Source: UBA7985 sp965661545
GTDB taxonomy: Bacteria; Pseudomonadota; Alphaproteobacteria; UBA7985
Assembly: GCA_965661545.1 (NCBI GenBank)
Contig: CBFIEF010000007.1
Coordinates: 48,494 to 112,493, forward strand
DNA: 64,000 nucleotides
Reading direction: 5' to 3'
A model generated the notes under the pieces. The model did no database searches, was not told where the DNA came from, and saw only the letters and a list, made by a program, of their open reading frames with translations. Position numbers and translations under genes: made by a program. Below, piece after piece: positions 33,281 to 42,268 of the stretch; the stretch's first letter is position 1, and each line of letters opens with the position of its first letter.

Positions 33281-34513
33281 TTAGAGAGCGCCGAAGACTT
33301 CTTCACGAAGCTCTTCGAGTTCTTCCTGAATTTCTTCCTGAGCGGATGGGTCGAGCATGAACTCAACCAACAGAGCCATAGCTGGCTGTGCGTGCGCAGG
33401 ATCGTTGTCACGGTCAAAGAACTGAGCGGTCTGAGAGGAAGCCAGCATCGCTGCACCGGAGCGCAGGAAGCGGTCGTCAGACATCGTAGCATCGGCGCGT
33501 GGGGACAACTGCTGAAGCGTTGCGTTCACGGCGTCGAGGTTGTCTTTGCCAGAAGCCCAAGTCAGGAACGTCTTAGCATCGTCAACGTTCTGAGCATTCG
33601 AAGGAATGAACATCAGGTCAGTTGGAGCATCTTCACCAAGAGCGAAGTCCTTACCAGCGATTGCTGGGAACTGGTAAAAGTCCAGAGCGTCTTTGGTCTC
33701 AACTGGCACGTTTGGAACCATGAAGTTACCAATGAGGTAGGAACCAGCATCGCCATTGATCAGCGGTGCCTGGCCTTCCTGCCAAGACAGGTTCTGGTGA
33801 CCTTCGTTGAAACAACCAGCGTTAACTGCAGCGCCGAAGTTGTTGAAAGTCTCCGTCACACCAGCGTCGGTGTAAGGGATTTTGCCCAGCATCAGGTCAA
33901 CGTGGTACTGCAGGCCGTTTGTCCGCATGTTCACGTAATCGAACCAACCGCCAGCGGTCCACTTGAAGCGTGTACCAATGGTGAAGAGGCTCTTGCCATC
34001 AGCAGCCATATTTTCACAGGCAGCGAGAAGTTCACCGTAGGTGGATGGAACTGCAACGCCAGCCGCTTCGTATACGTCCGGACGGTAGTAAACGCCCCAC
34101 TGGTAGAAGCTCAGTGGCAGGCCGTACTGTGCACCATCAAACGTGATGGAAGGCTTCGTGGAAGCCATTACGTCGTGCAGATCGCCAGCATCCCAAACGT
34201 CAGAGATGTCAACAAACAGGCCGTTCTCTACGAAACCAGCCATACGGTTACCAGCGAACCAGAACGCAACGTCAGGACCGGTATCCGCGGACAATGCCGG
34301 ACGGATCCAGGAATCCTGGTAATCCTGGTGGTTGATCGTGTTCAGCTCGATGGAAATGTCTGGGTATGCCGCTTCGAAAGCTGCAACCATTGTTTCGGTC
34401 GCAGCAAGTGGTGCGCCATCGGAATTGTTTGATGCGATAACCAGCGTGCGCTGTGCGTGCGCGGTCGCGCCGAATGCCAGCATAGCAGCACTCGCAAGAA
34501 TCAGCTTTTTCAT
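33281..34513 (-). CDS. Extracellular sugar-binding protein of an ABC transporter
   Basis: This 410-residue periplasmic binding protein (SBP family 1) has a signal peptide (residues 1-20, cleaved after AHA) and a MalE-like lobe start, TLVIASNNSDGAPL. Start 34513 has a strong ribosome site (GGGAGGAAA). It is likely the partner of the two permeases at 30744-32837, which run towards it. The C-terminus is acidic and glutamate-rich (EEIQEELEELREE), unusual for the family. Separate transcription with its own terminator would allow a large excess of binding protein. Ligand unknown; an alpha-glucoside is possible. Confidence 0.87.
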   Translation of the reverse strand: MKKLILASAAMLAFGATAHAQRTLVIASNNSDGAPLAATETMVAAFEAAYPDISIELNTINHQDYQDSWIRPALSADTGPDVAFWFAGNRMAGFVENGLFVDISDVWDAGDLHDVMASTKPSITFDGAQYGLPLSFYQWGVYYRPDVYEAAGVAVPSTYGELLAACENMAADGKSLFTIGTRFKWTAGGWFDYVNMRTNGLQYHVDLMLGKIPYTDAGVTETFNNFGAAVNAGCFNEGHQNLSWQEGQAPLINGDAGSYLIGNFMVPNVPVETKDALDFYQFPAIAGKDFALGEDAPTDLMFIPSNAQNVDDAKTFLTWASGKDNLDAVNATLQQLSPRADATMSDDRFLRSGAAMLASSQTAQFFDRDNDPAHAQPAMALLVEFMLDPSAQEEIQEELEELREEVFGAL

Positions 34514-34871
34514 AGTTTCCTCCCAAAAATACACAGCACAAAGGCTGCGTACGAAAAATGCTGTGAACTCTAAGGTCTTTTGAACAAAGACCGAATGAAG
34601 AGAGTTTCCTCTTGGCTGTTCAGGCAAACGCCTCCCACCAGCCAAAACTCCTCCCTCTGTGCAACACTATACGCACACCTGCGAATATCTGCACTCCGGA
34701 AAAAAACTATTTGTTTCCGGGTAAATCACGATTCTGAGCCCCGAAAGCCGGAAGGAATGACTTTTTACAGACGAGGGTGCCGTATCGGCTGTAACCGTAG
34801 GCTTCCCTCGCCCTGAAAGAATGATCGCGACAAAGGCTTCAATTGGCCTTTATCTCCCCCTGTTACAGCCC
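34514..34871. promoter_or_regulatory. Upstream region of the sugar-binding protein gene
   Basis: This 358-base gap contains no supported gene. CCGGAAA (34696-34702) and TTTCCGG (34714-34720) form an inverted repeat; its left half (CCGG-A7-CT) resembles a motif before the sugar permease operon. It could be a shared operator. No terminator was seen for the ABC exporter gene that ends at 34872. Confidence 0.35.
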
Positions 34872-36803
34872 TTAGGCCGTTGGTAGGAAACCACCCGATT
34901 GAAGCTTCCAAAGCCGCGCGTACACGCCGTCTTTGTCCAACAATTCCTGATGTGTCCCCATCTCGACAATCTTGCCGTCTTCCATGACCACCAACCGATC
35001 CAGTCGAGCGATGGTGGAGAGGCGATGCGCGATTGCGATGACTGTTTTTCCAGACATCAGACCCAAGAGTTGTTCTTGAATGGCGTGCTCAACTTCGGAA
35101 TCCAGCGCGGAAGTGGCTTCGTCCAAAATCAGAATGGGCGCGTTTTTGAGGATGACGCGTGCAAGAGCAATACGTTGCCGCTGACCACCGGAGAGCTTGA
35201 CCCCCCGTTCGCCCACATGCGCCTCCATCGCCTTGCGACCTTTGTTGTCTTCAAGATCGACGATGAAGTCCCACGCCTGAGCCTGCTTGGCGGCCTCGAT
35301 CAACTCTTCGTCTGTTGCATCCGGCTTGCCGTAGCGGATGTTATCGCGAATGGAGCGGTGCAACAGGCTCGTATCCTGAGTCACCATGGCAATCGCGTCG
35401 CGCAGGCTGTCTTGCTGCACTTGGCTGATGTCTTGCCCATCAATGCGGATGCTGCCGCCGTCCAGGTCGTAGAAGCGCAGCAGCAGGTTAACGAGGGTGG
35501 ACTTACCTGCGCCGGAGTGCCCAATCAAACCAATCTTTTCGCCCGGCTTTATATCCAGCGCCAAGCCTTCAACGACGCTGCGTTCTTTGCCGTAAGTGAA
35601 TAGGATGTCGTCATAAGAAATCGCACCTGAATGCACGTCTAGCGGCTGTGCACCGGGCACATCCACGATGGAATGCGGAACCGCAATCGACTGGCGTCCC
35701 TCAGACACCGAACCAGCGCTTTCAAAGATATGGCCCAGCAGCCAAAGCATGATGCCAGAGAACCACGTGAGGGTCGAAACCAGCGGCAAGGCCGTTGCGA
35801 TCGTCCCCGCCGACGCACTGCCGCCCATCCAGAACCAGAGACTCAGCGCCGCCGTCATCACCACCAGTATCGCGTTGATAACAATCAACAAAGCCGACAT
35901 CGTCACCGACCGGCGCATTACTTGGATCCAGCCGAAATTGAAGTCATCGATAGACTCAGCCACGTTGGCGTCTTCCAGCCCCTTGTTGGCGAACAGCTTG
36001 ACCGTTTGGATGTTGGTGTAACTGTCGACAATCCGGCCCGTCACTTCCGAGCGCAGCTCAGAGTGTGCCTCTGACGCCCGCTGGATCCGCGGCATGAAAA
36101 AGACGATTAAGGCGATGTAGGCGGCTGTCCAAACCAGCAGCGGCAGGGCCAGCCAAAGCGAGGTGAACGTAAGAATTACGATCGAACCCAGCAGGTAAAT
36201 AAAACCGTATAGAATACCGTCGAGCGAGGTTAGAATAACCTCCCGCAGGGAAATCCCAGTTTGCATTACACGGTTAGCGATACGACCGGCAAAGTCATTG
36301 GAAAAGAACGAAATATCCTGTCCCAAGATATGCCGGTGCGACTGCCACCGGATAAAGTTACCAAAGCCCCCCATCAGTCCAAGCTCAACCACTGCGGTCT
36401 TGCCGATGATAGCCAGTGGGCGGAAGAACAGGAAGAATCCGAGCATCATTAGCAGGACGGGCAATCGCTCTTGGATCAGCGCCAGACGCTCGGCCGATGT
36501 CTCGATACCAGGCGTGGCAAAGATATCCACGAAGTAGCCCAGAGCGAGCGGAATCATCAGGTCCGCCGCGACCTCCAAGACCTTGAAGAACAACGCAAGA
36601 CCGAGAGCGCCCTTGATCTGCTTGGCAAAGTGCCAGAAGAACGCCAGCAAATCCTGGGGCGGAGCGCCATCTTTGGGCGATGGCAGCAAAGGCATCGCCA
36701 GGCGCTCGATAAAAGTCATTGGATGCCGAGACGCCCCTTCAACCAACCGTTTGCGGGTGGCTTCGTCGATTGGCTGCTTATGGGCCGGAATAAAGTCGGT
36801 CAT
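34872..36803 (-). CDS. ABC exporter, fused permease and ATPase (MsbA-like)
   Basis: This 643-residue half-transporter has six membrane helices in residues about 45-360 and an ATPase domain in 390-630 with Walker A GHSGAGKSTLV, signature LSGGQRQRIALAR, Walker B ILILDEATSALDSE and the H-loop Asp-His region AHRLSTI. It probably works as a homodimer to export a lipid, peptide or drug. It is a lone gene, so the substrate cannot be inferred. AGGA precedes the ATG. Confidence 0.9.
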   Translation of the reverse strand: MTDFIPAHKQPIDEATRKRLVEGASRHPMTFIERLAMPLLPSPKDGAPPQDLLAFFWHFAKQIKGALGLALFFKVLEVAADLMIPLALGYFVDIFATPGIETSAERLALIQERLPVLLMMLGFFLFFRPLAIIGKTAVVELGLMGGFGNFIRWQSHRHILGQDISFFSNDFAGRIANRVMQTGISLREVILTSLDGILYGFIYLLGSIVILTFTSLWLALPLLVWTAAYIALIVFFMPRIQRASEAHSELRSEVTGRIVDSYTNIQTVKLFANKGLEDANVAESIDDFNFGWIQVMRRSVTMSALLIVINAILVVMTAALSLWFWMGGSASAGTIATALPLVSTLTWFSGIMLWLLGHIFESAGSVSEGRQSIAVPHSIVDVPGAQPLDVHSGAISYDDILFTYGKERSVVEGLALDIKPGEKIGLIGHSGAGKSTLVNLLLRFYDLDGGSIRIDGQDISQVQQDSLRDAIAMVTQDTSLLHRSIRDNIRYGKPDATDEELIEAAKQAQAWDFIVDLEDNKGRKAMEAHVGERGVKLSGGQRQRIALARVILKNAPILILDEATSALDSEVEHAIQEQLLGLMSGKTVIAIAHRLSTIARLDRLVVMEDGKIVEMGTHQELLDKDGVYARLWKLQSGGFLPTA

Positions 36804-36924
36804 AGGATCCTAGGCTAATTTTTCGAGGGATAAGGTACGCTGATCAAAGAGCATTAAGTTTTAGGGTGTTACAGAAGCTACCGAAAATCAAACGGACATT
36901 TCGTTAGCGACGGCCTAGCAAATG

Positions 36925-36953
36925 AAAAAGGGACGACCGAAGCCGCCCCTTTT
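36925..36953. terminator. Bidirectional terminator-like hairpin
   Basis: AAAAGGG pairs with CCCTTTT around a partly paired GC-rich core (with a CG/CG step) and T-runs occur on both sides. No intact gene ends here, so it may be left from lost genes upstream of the broken beta-barrel gene. Confidence 0.5.
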
Positions 36954-37025
36954 CGCACCAACTGGTCGAATGACCAGAGATTACAAGTTTACCCGGCAAG
37001 TATTTCGCCTGAAAAACCATGGTTC

Positions 37026-37669
37026 GTGTCTCGCTCAGGCACAATCCGCACCAACGGCTTTGGCGCACTCAATGGCGTGATCGAGCCAACCGTTGCAGCG
37101 TTTTTGACGTCTGTTGGTGGCAATTACGCCGGATCCATCGGTACAAACCAGGGTCTATGGCAGGCGATTGCCACAGCCGACCAAGACAATCGCCAGTATG
37201 CAGGCGTCGTTTGGCGCCGACCTATTCGCACGGTTACCCTTGCCTACGGCGTCGAAGTCACAAGCGACGGCAGCTTTGATCTCGCAGGAACATCGCTGAC
37301 AGGTGGCCTCGCGACTGGTGAGGGACAGTGGTATGGGGGACGGGCTGGCGCGATGATGGAATACGGACGCCTGACCTTTGGCTCGAGTGCCGGTCTTGAA
37401 GCGTTTTACGACGGTACAAAACGCATCGAAACGCAGTCGATCTATGACGTTGGTGTATCGAACAAAACAGGCCGCTACACCTATGGCGTCGCAGGACAGC
37501 ACCGCCGGTCCCACGAAGAAAACATCACCACGTCCTCTGTCACCACCGATATGGTGATTGGCATCTAGATTTAGAGGTTGGTTACCAATATTCGCGGGTG
37601 GATGCCGAAGCGGTCAAGGAGCCCGTTCACACGCATGAAGGCAAGGCCGACATCAGGCTGTCTTTCTAA
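37026..37669 (+). pseudogene. Broken outer-membrane beta-barrel (autotransporter-like) gene
   Basis: A frame from about 37026 to 37568 encodes alternating hydrophobic/polar strands typical of an outer-membrane barrel (for example GGRAGAMMEYGRLTFGSSAG and YTYGVAGQHRR). It stops at TAG (37566-37568), but the -1 frame continues with matching strand character (EVGYQYSRVDAEAV) and ends in RLSF, a C-terminal Phe typical of barrel proteins. Removing the two bases TA at 37566-37567, within ATCTAGAT, would restore one frame through this point. No signal peptide or passenger domain is seen upstream, so the gene is also truncated at its 5' end. Confidence 0.65.
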
Positions 37670-37685
37670 CGCGATTAAATATGGC

Positions 37686-37713
37686 AAAGCCCGGCTCCTC
37701 AGCCGGGCTTTTT
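37686..37713. terminator. Strong bidirectional terminator
   Basis: AAAGCCCGGCT (37686-37696) pairs perfectly with AGCCGGGCTTT (37701-37711) around CCTC, with a T-run on the plus strand. It lies between the broken beta-barrel gene and the convergent end of glcF and can serve both. Confidence 0.9.
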
Positions 37714-37725
37714 CGTATGGGCAAC

Positions 37726-39015
37726 TTAATCAATCTGGTACGGCTTTGGCCCGCCCGTCGCCCAATCCAAGAGTTGCACCGTGTGCACCAGCGGCACACC
37801 CACCCCCTTCTCCAGCTGCTTCATGCAACCAATGTTACCTGTCGCGACAAGCTGAGGCTGAGTCTTGCCGATGTTACGCAGTTTCCGGTCTTTGAGTTGC
37901 CCCGAAATTTCAGGCTGCAACAGGTTGTACGTCCCGGCCGACCCACAGCACATATGCCCTTCCGCCGGCTCTCGCACCTTCGCACCCAGCGCCGTGAGCA
38001 GCGTTTTGGGTTTTGTGATGATCTTTTGCCCATGCTGCATGGAACAAGCGCTGTGGTAGGTGATTTTGACCTCAGCCAACGCTTCCTTGCCCGCATCCAG
38101 GTCTTCAACGGTGACAAATTCGGTGATATCCCGCGCCAAGGCCGCAACCTTGTTCGCGCGTTTAGCGGCCTCCGGATGATCCTGAAACATCGCGCCGTAG
38201 TCTTTAACCGTCGTGCCGCAGCCCGAAGCCGTGATGACCAGCGCGTCGAGGCCGTCGCGGGCATCCGCCGCCAGTACAGCATCAATCATCCTCGTCGCGG
38301 TCGCATCGGCCTGTGCGGACTTGCCCATATGATGGGTCAGTGCACCGCAGCAGGGCGCAGAGACGACCTCCACGTCATAGCCCAAGCGTGTCAGCAGCCG
38401 GATGGTCGCTGCATTAATTTCAGGCTCCAGCACTTGCTGCGCGCAACCGGGAAAAAGCGCCACGCGCCCGCGCCGCTGGTCCGTTTCTGCACGATGCACG
38501 CTTGGTTGGTCTGTCTGAGCTGGCGCAGGCAAATGATCGGGTGTCAGCGCGAATGCGGCCTTGAGCGGCCCCGGCATCAGCGGTCGAAAAACACCGCCCA
38601 GCGGGGCTAAGCGCAGCAACCAGCGGAACAACGCCGGACGCGGCAGAACCTGCGCCAGGAACCAGCGATAAGCGCGCTCGAACACCGGACGCTGATAGTC
38701 CCGCTCGATGACCTTTCGCCCGTGGTCGATCAGGTGCATGTAGTCCACACCAGACGGACACGTGGTCGTACAGGCCAAACAGCTCAAGCAGCGGTCCAGA
38801 TGACTAACCACGTCTTTTGTCGGCTTACGGCCATTTTCGAGCATGTCCTTGAGCAGATAAATCCGCCCCCGCGGGCTGTCCAACTCGTCGCCCAGCAGCT
38901 GATAGGTCGGGCAGGTTCCTGTGCACAAACCGCAGTGAACACAGTTACGGAAAATCGCCTCCGAGCGCCCCGTTTCAGCGTCCTTGACCATCCCATCTTT
39001 GAAAAATGTCTGCAT
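37726..39015 (-). CDS. glcF: Glycolate oxidase iron-sulfur subunit
   Basis: This 429-residue subunit carries two ferredoxin-type [4Fe-4S] sites: C25, C28, C31, C35 and C76, C79, C82, C86. Two C-terminal CCG domains follow (SAPCCGALTHH, then HMCCGSAGTYN). It passes electrons from GlcD/GlcE flavin towards the membrane chain. It lies 3 bases after glcE and is the last gene of the glycolate operon. Confidence 0.95.
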   Translation of the reverse strand: MQTFFKDGMVKDAETGRSEAIFRNCVHCGLCTGTCPTYQLLGDELDSPRGRIYLLKDMLENGRKPTKDVVSHLDRCLSCLACTTTCPSGVDYMHLIDHGRKVIERDYQRPVFERAYRWFLAQVLPRPALFRWLLRLAPLGGVFRPLMPGPLKAAFALTPDHLPAPAQTDQPSVHRAETDQRRGRVALFPGCAQQVLEPEINAATIRLLTRLGYDVEVVSAPCCGALTHHMGKSAQADATATRMIDAVLAADARDGLDALVITASGCGTTVKDYGAMFQDHPEAAKRANKVAALARDITEFVTVEDLDAGKEALAEVKITYHSACSMQHGQKIITKPKTLLTALGAKVREPAEGHMCCGSAGTYNLLQPEISGQLKDRKLRNIGKTQPQLVATGNIGCMKQLEKGVGVPLVHTVQLLDWATGGPKPYQID

Positions 39016-39018
39016 GGA

Positions 39019-39903
39019 TCAAAGCCCCTCGTACAGGCGTCCAGGGTTAAAGCGTCGGTGGGGGTCAAAGGCGTTCTTCAGCAGCCGATGCAGGGTGATG
39101 TTGCCTGCGTCCAAGGGTTGAAAGCAGCTGTCCGCCACGCGATGATTGTCCGGGCTTTGGACCAGCAAAGCGTGCCCCCCCGCCCCTGCAGCCCGTGCGT
39201 GAACATCCTGACACGCGTCAGCGCCGAGCCATAGAAGTGCACCGTCCCATTGCCGGGCAACCGGGCCTTTCCACGCTTGGGTCAGGGTGTCACCCTGATC
39301 CCGCGGAATGCTCACTCGCCAGACGAAATTTTGCGCCCAAACGTCTTGCAAACTGTCAGCCTGCTGATCGATAGCGCGGGCTTTAGGCAGGACTTTGATG
39401 GTGAGCTCGGTGAAGATCGCCAGCGTCCCCCATGAACCACTCAAGCCACGGGGAATATCGTAGCCCGACACGTTCTTGACCACGCGCCCTCCGGCTTTGA
39501 GCAGCTCGCCCTTGCCATTGATGTATTGAGCACCGAGCAGGTTATCGCGAGGTGCGCCCATGCTCTCTCGCTCTGCCCCGCCGAGGTTCGTGGCGATGAC
39601 CCCACCCAGCGTTGGATCACCGCCAAAACGCGGCGGGTCGAAGGGCAATATCAGACCATACTCGTCCAGCGCGGCCTCCAACACCGAAAGCCGCGTCCCT
39701 GCCATGGCTCCCAAAACGAACTCCTTGGGCTCGAAATACGTGATGCCGGCAAGGCCCGTGGTGCTCAGACGCGGGGCATCGACCGGAAAGCCGATCCCGG
39801 CTTTGGAGCCTGCGCCCTCAATAGCGATTGAGTGGTCGAGTTCTGCCACAAAATCCGCCATGGCCTCGGGCGCATCAAAGGTCAGCGCATCAGTCTCTGT
39901 CAT
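39019..39903 (-). CDS. glcE: Glycolate oxidase FAD-binding subunit
   Basis: This 294-residue protein is the shorter FAD-linked subunit of glycolate oxidase. The PP-loop-type FAD domain is seen in LDHSIAIEGAGSKAGIG near the N-terminus and in GGDPTLGGVIATNLGG near residue 95. The length is shorter than E. coli GlcE (350), as in many alphaproteobacteria. The start ATG overlaps the last base of the glcD stop codon. Confidence 0.93.
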   Translation of the reverse strand: MTETDALTFDAPEAMADFVAELDHSIAIEGAGSKAGIGFPVDAPRLSTTGLAGITYFEPKEFVLGAMAGTRLSVLEAALDEYGLILPFDPPRFGGDPTLGGVIATNLGGAERESMGAPRDNLLGAQYINGKGELLKAGGRVVKNVSGYDIPRGLSGSWGTLAIFTELTIKVLPKARAIDQQADSLQDVWAQNFVWRVSIPRDQGDTLTQAWKGPVARQWDGALLWLGADACQDVHARAAGAGGHALLVQSPDNHRVADSCFQPLDAGNITLHRLLKNAFDPHRRFNPGRLYEGL

Positions 39904-41372
39904 CACGCAGCAACCGCCTGTGGTGAGACTTGCCCCGCGGGGATGCCTTCTTCTTCCAGCGGGAAGACCTTACCGCCATTGAGGAGCCATTGGGGGTCAA
40001 ACTGGCGCTTCACTTCTTTCATCTGGTCCAGCTCGGCGGGGCTGAACATCAGCGGCATGTGATCCCGCTTTTCGATGCCCACGCCATGCTCACCGGTGAT
40101 ACAGCCGCCCGCGTCAACACAGACCTTAAGGATCTCCGCGCCGCACGCCTCGACCTCATCCAACACACCGGGCTGGTGACTATCGTACATGATCAGCGGG
40201 TGCATATTGCCGTCACCGGCGTGAAAGATGTTTGCGATCTCGAAGCCGTAGCGCGCACCGATGGCGTATACTTGCTCCAGCACTTCGGGCAGTTTGGTGA
40301 CGGGAATGGTGCCGTCCATGCACAGATAATCGGGCGAAATCTGTCCCACAGCACCAAAGGCACTCTTGCGGCCTTTCCAGATGTTTTCAGCCGACGCGAA
40401 ATCTTCAGCGACGCGGATGGAAACAGCGCCATGATCGCGCGCCATGCCTTCAACAAACTCAAGTTCTTCGCGGATTTCGTCTTCGTTGCCCTCGACTTCG
40501 ATGATCAGCAGCGCCTGCGCTTCGACGGGATAGCCAGCGCCGGTAAATTTTTCACAGGCCAGAATGGCGGGGCGGTCCATGAACTCAATGGCAACCGGGG
40601 TTCGGCCCGTGGCCATAATCGCCGCCACACAAGCGCCGGCGTCCAGCGCTGAATCGAAACCCGCCAACAAGGGCCGCGCGTCTTCTGGCTTTTCCATCAA
40701 TCGCACCGTGACCTCCGTCACCACACCCAACTGCCCTTCGGCCCCAACAATCATCCCAAGCAAATCATAGTTGGGCAGGTCAAAGGCCTCACCGCCGATG
40801 TTGACGATCTCGCCCTCCATCGTCACGAATTTCACACCGAGAATATGGTTGGTCGTCACCCCGTACTTCAAACAGTGCGCCCCGCCAGAATTCATCGCGA
40901 CATTACCGCCGATGGTACAGGCAATCTGGCTGCTGGGGTCCGGCGCATAGAACAGGCCGAGATCATCTACAGCCACCGAAATATTCTTGTTCGTCACACC
41001 GGCCTGAACCAAGGCTGTCTTGTTCTCGGTATTCACATCCAAGATCTCATTCATCTTGGATAAACCCAGCACAACTGTGTCCATTTGCGGCAAAGCACCG
41101 CCGGCCAAAGACGTCCCCGCGCCCCGCGCCATTACCGGAACACCGTTATCGTTGCAGTATTTTAGAACCGCTGCGACCTGTTCCGTAGTCTCCGCCAAAG
41201 CAACCAGCATTGGCACCGTGCGGTAGCAGGCGAGGCCGTCTGTCTCATAGCCCTTGAGCTCGTTTGACGAGGTGATGAGCAGCTCTTCATCCCCCAGCAA
41301 CACACGCAAATCACGCGCAATGGTTTCACGGCGCGCCAGAACGTCGGCGGAGGGGCTTGGCATATTTAGCAT
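39903..41372 (-). CDS. glcD: Glycolate oxidase catalytic subunit
   Basis: This 489-residue FAD flavoprotein oxidises glycolate to glyoxylate. The FAD-binding block VPVMARGAGTSLAGGALP and the C-terminal EHGVGIEKRD (catalytic His region) are present. Together with GlcE and GlcF it forms the membrane-linked complex. D-lactate dehydrogenases share the fold, but the glcDEF order makes glycolate the best assignment. Two candidate starts lie at 41372 and 41363; neither has a strong ribosome site. The 85-base gap upstream holds operator-like repeats. Confidence 0.94.
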   Translation of the reverse strand: MLNMPSPSADVLARRETIARDLRVLLGDEELLITSSNELKGYETDGLACYRTVPMLVALAETTEQVAAVLKYCNDNGVPVMARGAGTSLAGGALPQMDTVVLGLSKMNEILDVNTENKTALVQAGVTNKNISVAVDDLGLFYAPDPSSQIACTIGGNVAMNSGGAHCLKYGVTTNHILGVKFVTMEGEIVNIGGEAFDLPNYDLLGMIVGAEGQLGVVTEVTVRLMEKPEDARPLLAGFDSALDAGACVAAIMATGRTPVAIEFMDRPAILACEKFTGAGYPVEAQALLIIEVEGNEDEIREELEFVEGMARDHGAVSIRVAEDFASAENIWKGRKSAFGAVGQISPDYLCMDGTIPVTKLPEVLEQVYAIGARYGFEIANIFHAGDGNMHPLIMYDSHQPGVLDEVEACGAEILKVCVDAGGCITGEHGVGIEKRDHMPLMFSPAELDQMKEVKRQFDPQWLLNGGKVFPLEEEGIPAGQVSPQAVAA

Positions 41373-41377
41373 AGAAA

Positions 41378-41449
41378 CAGACCAATTCAGAGTTATTCAG
41401 TGTTTATCCGCTGAAAACTAATCATAAAATTGGTCTGCTAACAAGACCA
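41378..41449. promoter_or_regulatory. Operator-like inverted repeats before glcD
   Basis: CAGACCAATT (41378-41387) and AATTGGTCTG (41428-41437) are perfect inverted copies about 40 bases apart, and a third half-site AAGACCA (41443-41449) faces TGGTCT (41431-41436). The TGGTCT/AGACCA half-site resembles FadR-family GntR operators (PdhR, GlcC types). The GntR gene just upstream is the obvious candidate binder. Confidence 0.55.
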
Positions 41450-41457
41450 CTTTGACT

Positions 41458-42240
41458 TTAGCTCAGCTTGAAACCGTAGTTTTCGGCTCTTAATCGTGCT
41501 GTTTCAAAGCGTTGGCGGAGGCGCATGGCATCACTGAAAAAGTCGATGATGAAGTTAAGGTGATCGCTCATCGCCTTCTCTGCCGCGCTGACATCCCCGG
41601 CGGCGATAGCGTCACAAATGGTGCGGTGCTGTTCCAACAGGCGATCTTTGCCACCCGCTTCGAGGTAAACCACGTATCGATTGTAGAACACGCCCTGCCG
41701 GATCAGCTCAAAGATTGAGCGCAGGGAGAAGATCATCATCGGGTTGTGCGTGGCTTCGGCGATGGAGTGGTGGAAATCGGCATCCAACTCGGCATCGACG
41801 TTTGGATCGTCCTGATCGTGGCTTGCGACCATAGCGTCGAACTTGGATCGAATGATCTGCCGATCGTATTCCGTGGCGCGCTCGGCGGCTAAGCCTGCGG
41901 CTTTGGATTCCAGCAGCACGCGAAATTCCATGTAGTCGATGTAAGCCTCTTCGTGCCGAGCGAACAGCCCGATGAGCGGCTTGGAAACGGCGGATCCAAC
42001 GATGTCCGCAACATAGGTTCCCCCGCCCTGCTTCGCCTCGATCAAACCGTGCATTTCCAGCGTCTTGAAGGCCTCGCGCAGGGTCTGGCGGGACACTTCC
42101 AACTGCTCGGACAGCTCCCGCTCACTGGGCAATTTCTCCCCATCGCGCAACGTACCGTGCAGGATCATTTGCTCAAACTGGTCAACAACAGCCTGCGCCA
42201 CGCGCGTATGCTCGATCTTGCGAAATTTCTTTCCAGTCAC
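41458..42240 (-). CDS. FadR-family GntR transcriptional regulator of the glycolate operon
   Basis: This 260-residue regulator has an N-terminal winged helix-turn-helix (LPSERELSEQLEVSRQTLREA, residues about 38-58) and a C-terminal FCD effector domain with metal-binding His residues (in DADFHHSIAEATHNP). GlcC and LldR in other bacteria share this layout and sense glycolate or lactate. It sits inside the operon between an MFS gene and glcD, with repeats in the 85 bases before glcD. Regulation of these genes is inference. Confidence 0.9.
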   Translation of the reverse strand: MTGKKFRKIEHTRVAQAVVDQFEQMILHGTLRDGEKLPSERELSEQLEVSRQTLREAFKTLEMHGLIEAKQGGGTYVADIVGSAVSKPLIGLFARHEEAYIDYMEFRVLLESKAAGLAAERATEYDRQIIRSKFDAMVASHDQDDPNVDAELDADFHHSIAEATHNPMMIFSLRSIFELIRQGVFYNRYVVYLEAGGKDRLLEQHRTICDAIAAGDVSAAEKAMSDHLNFIIDFFSDAMRLRQRFETARLRAENYGFKLS

Positions 42241-42268
42241 GCTCTAACCTTTATCGCCCCACATCAGA

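Noticed and set aside
33392..34432. A 346-codon open frame on the plus strand
   Set aside because: It is the antisense shadow of the sugar-binding protein gene, whose signal peptide, ribosome site and terminator are clear.
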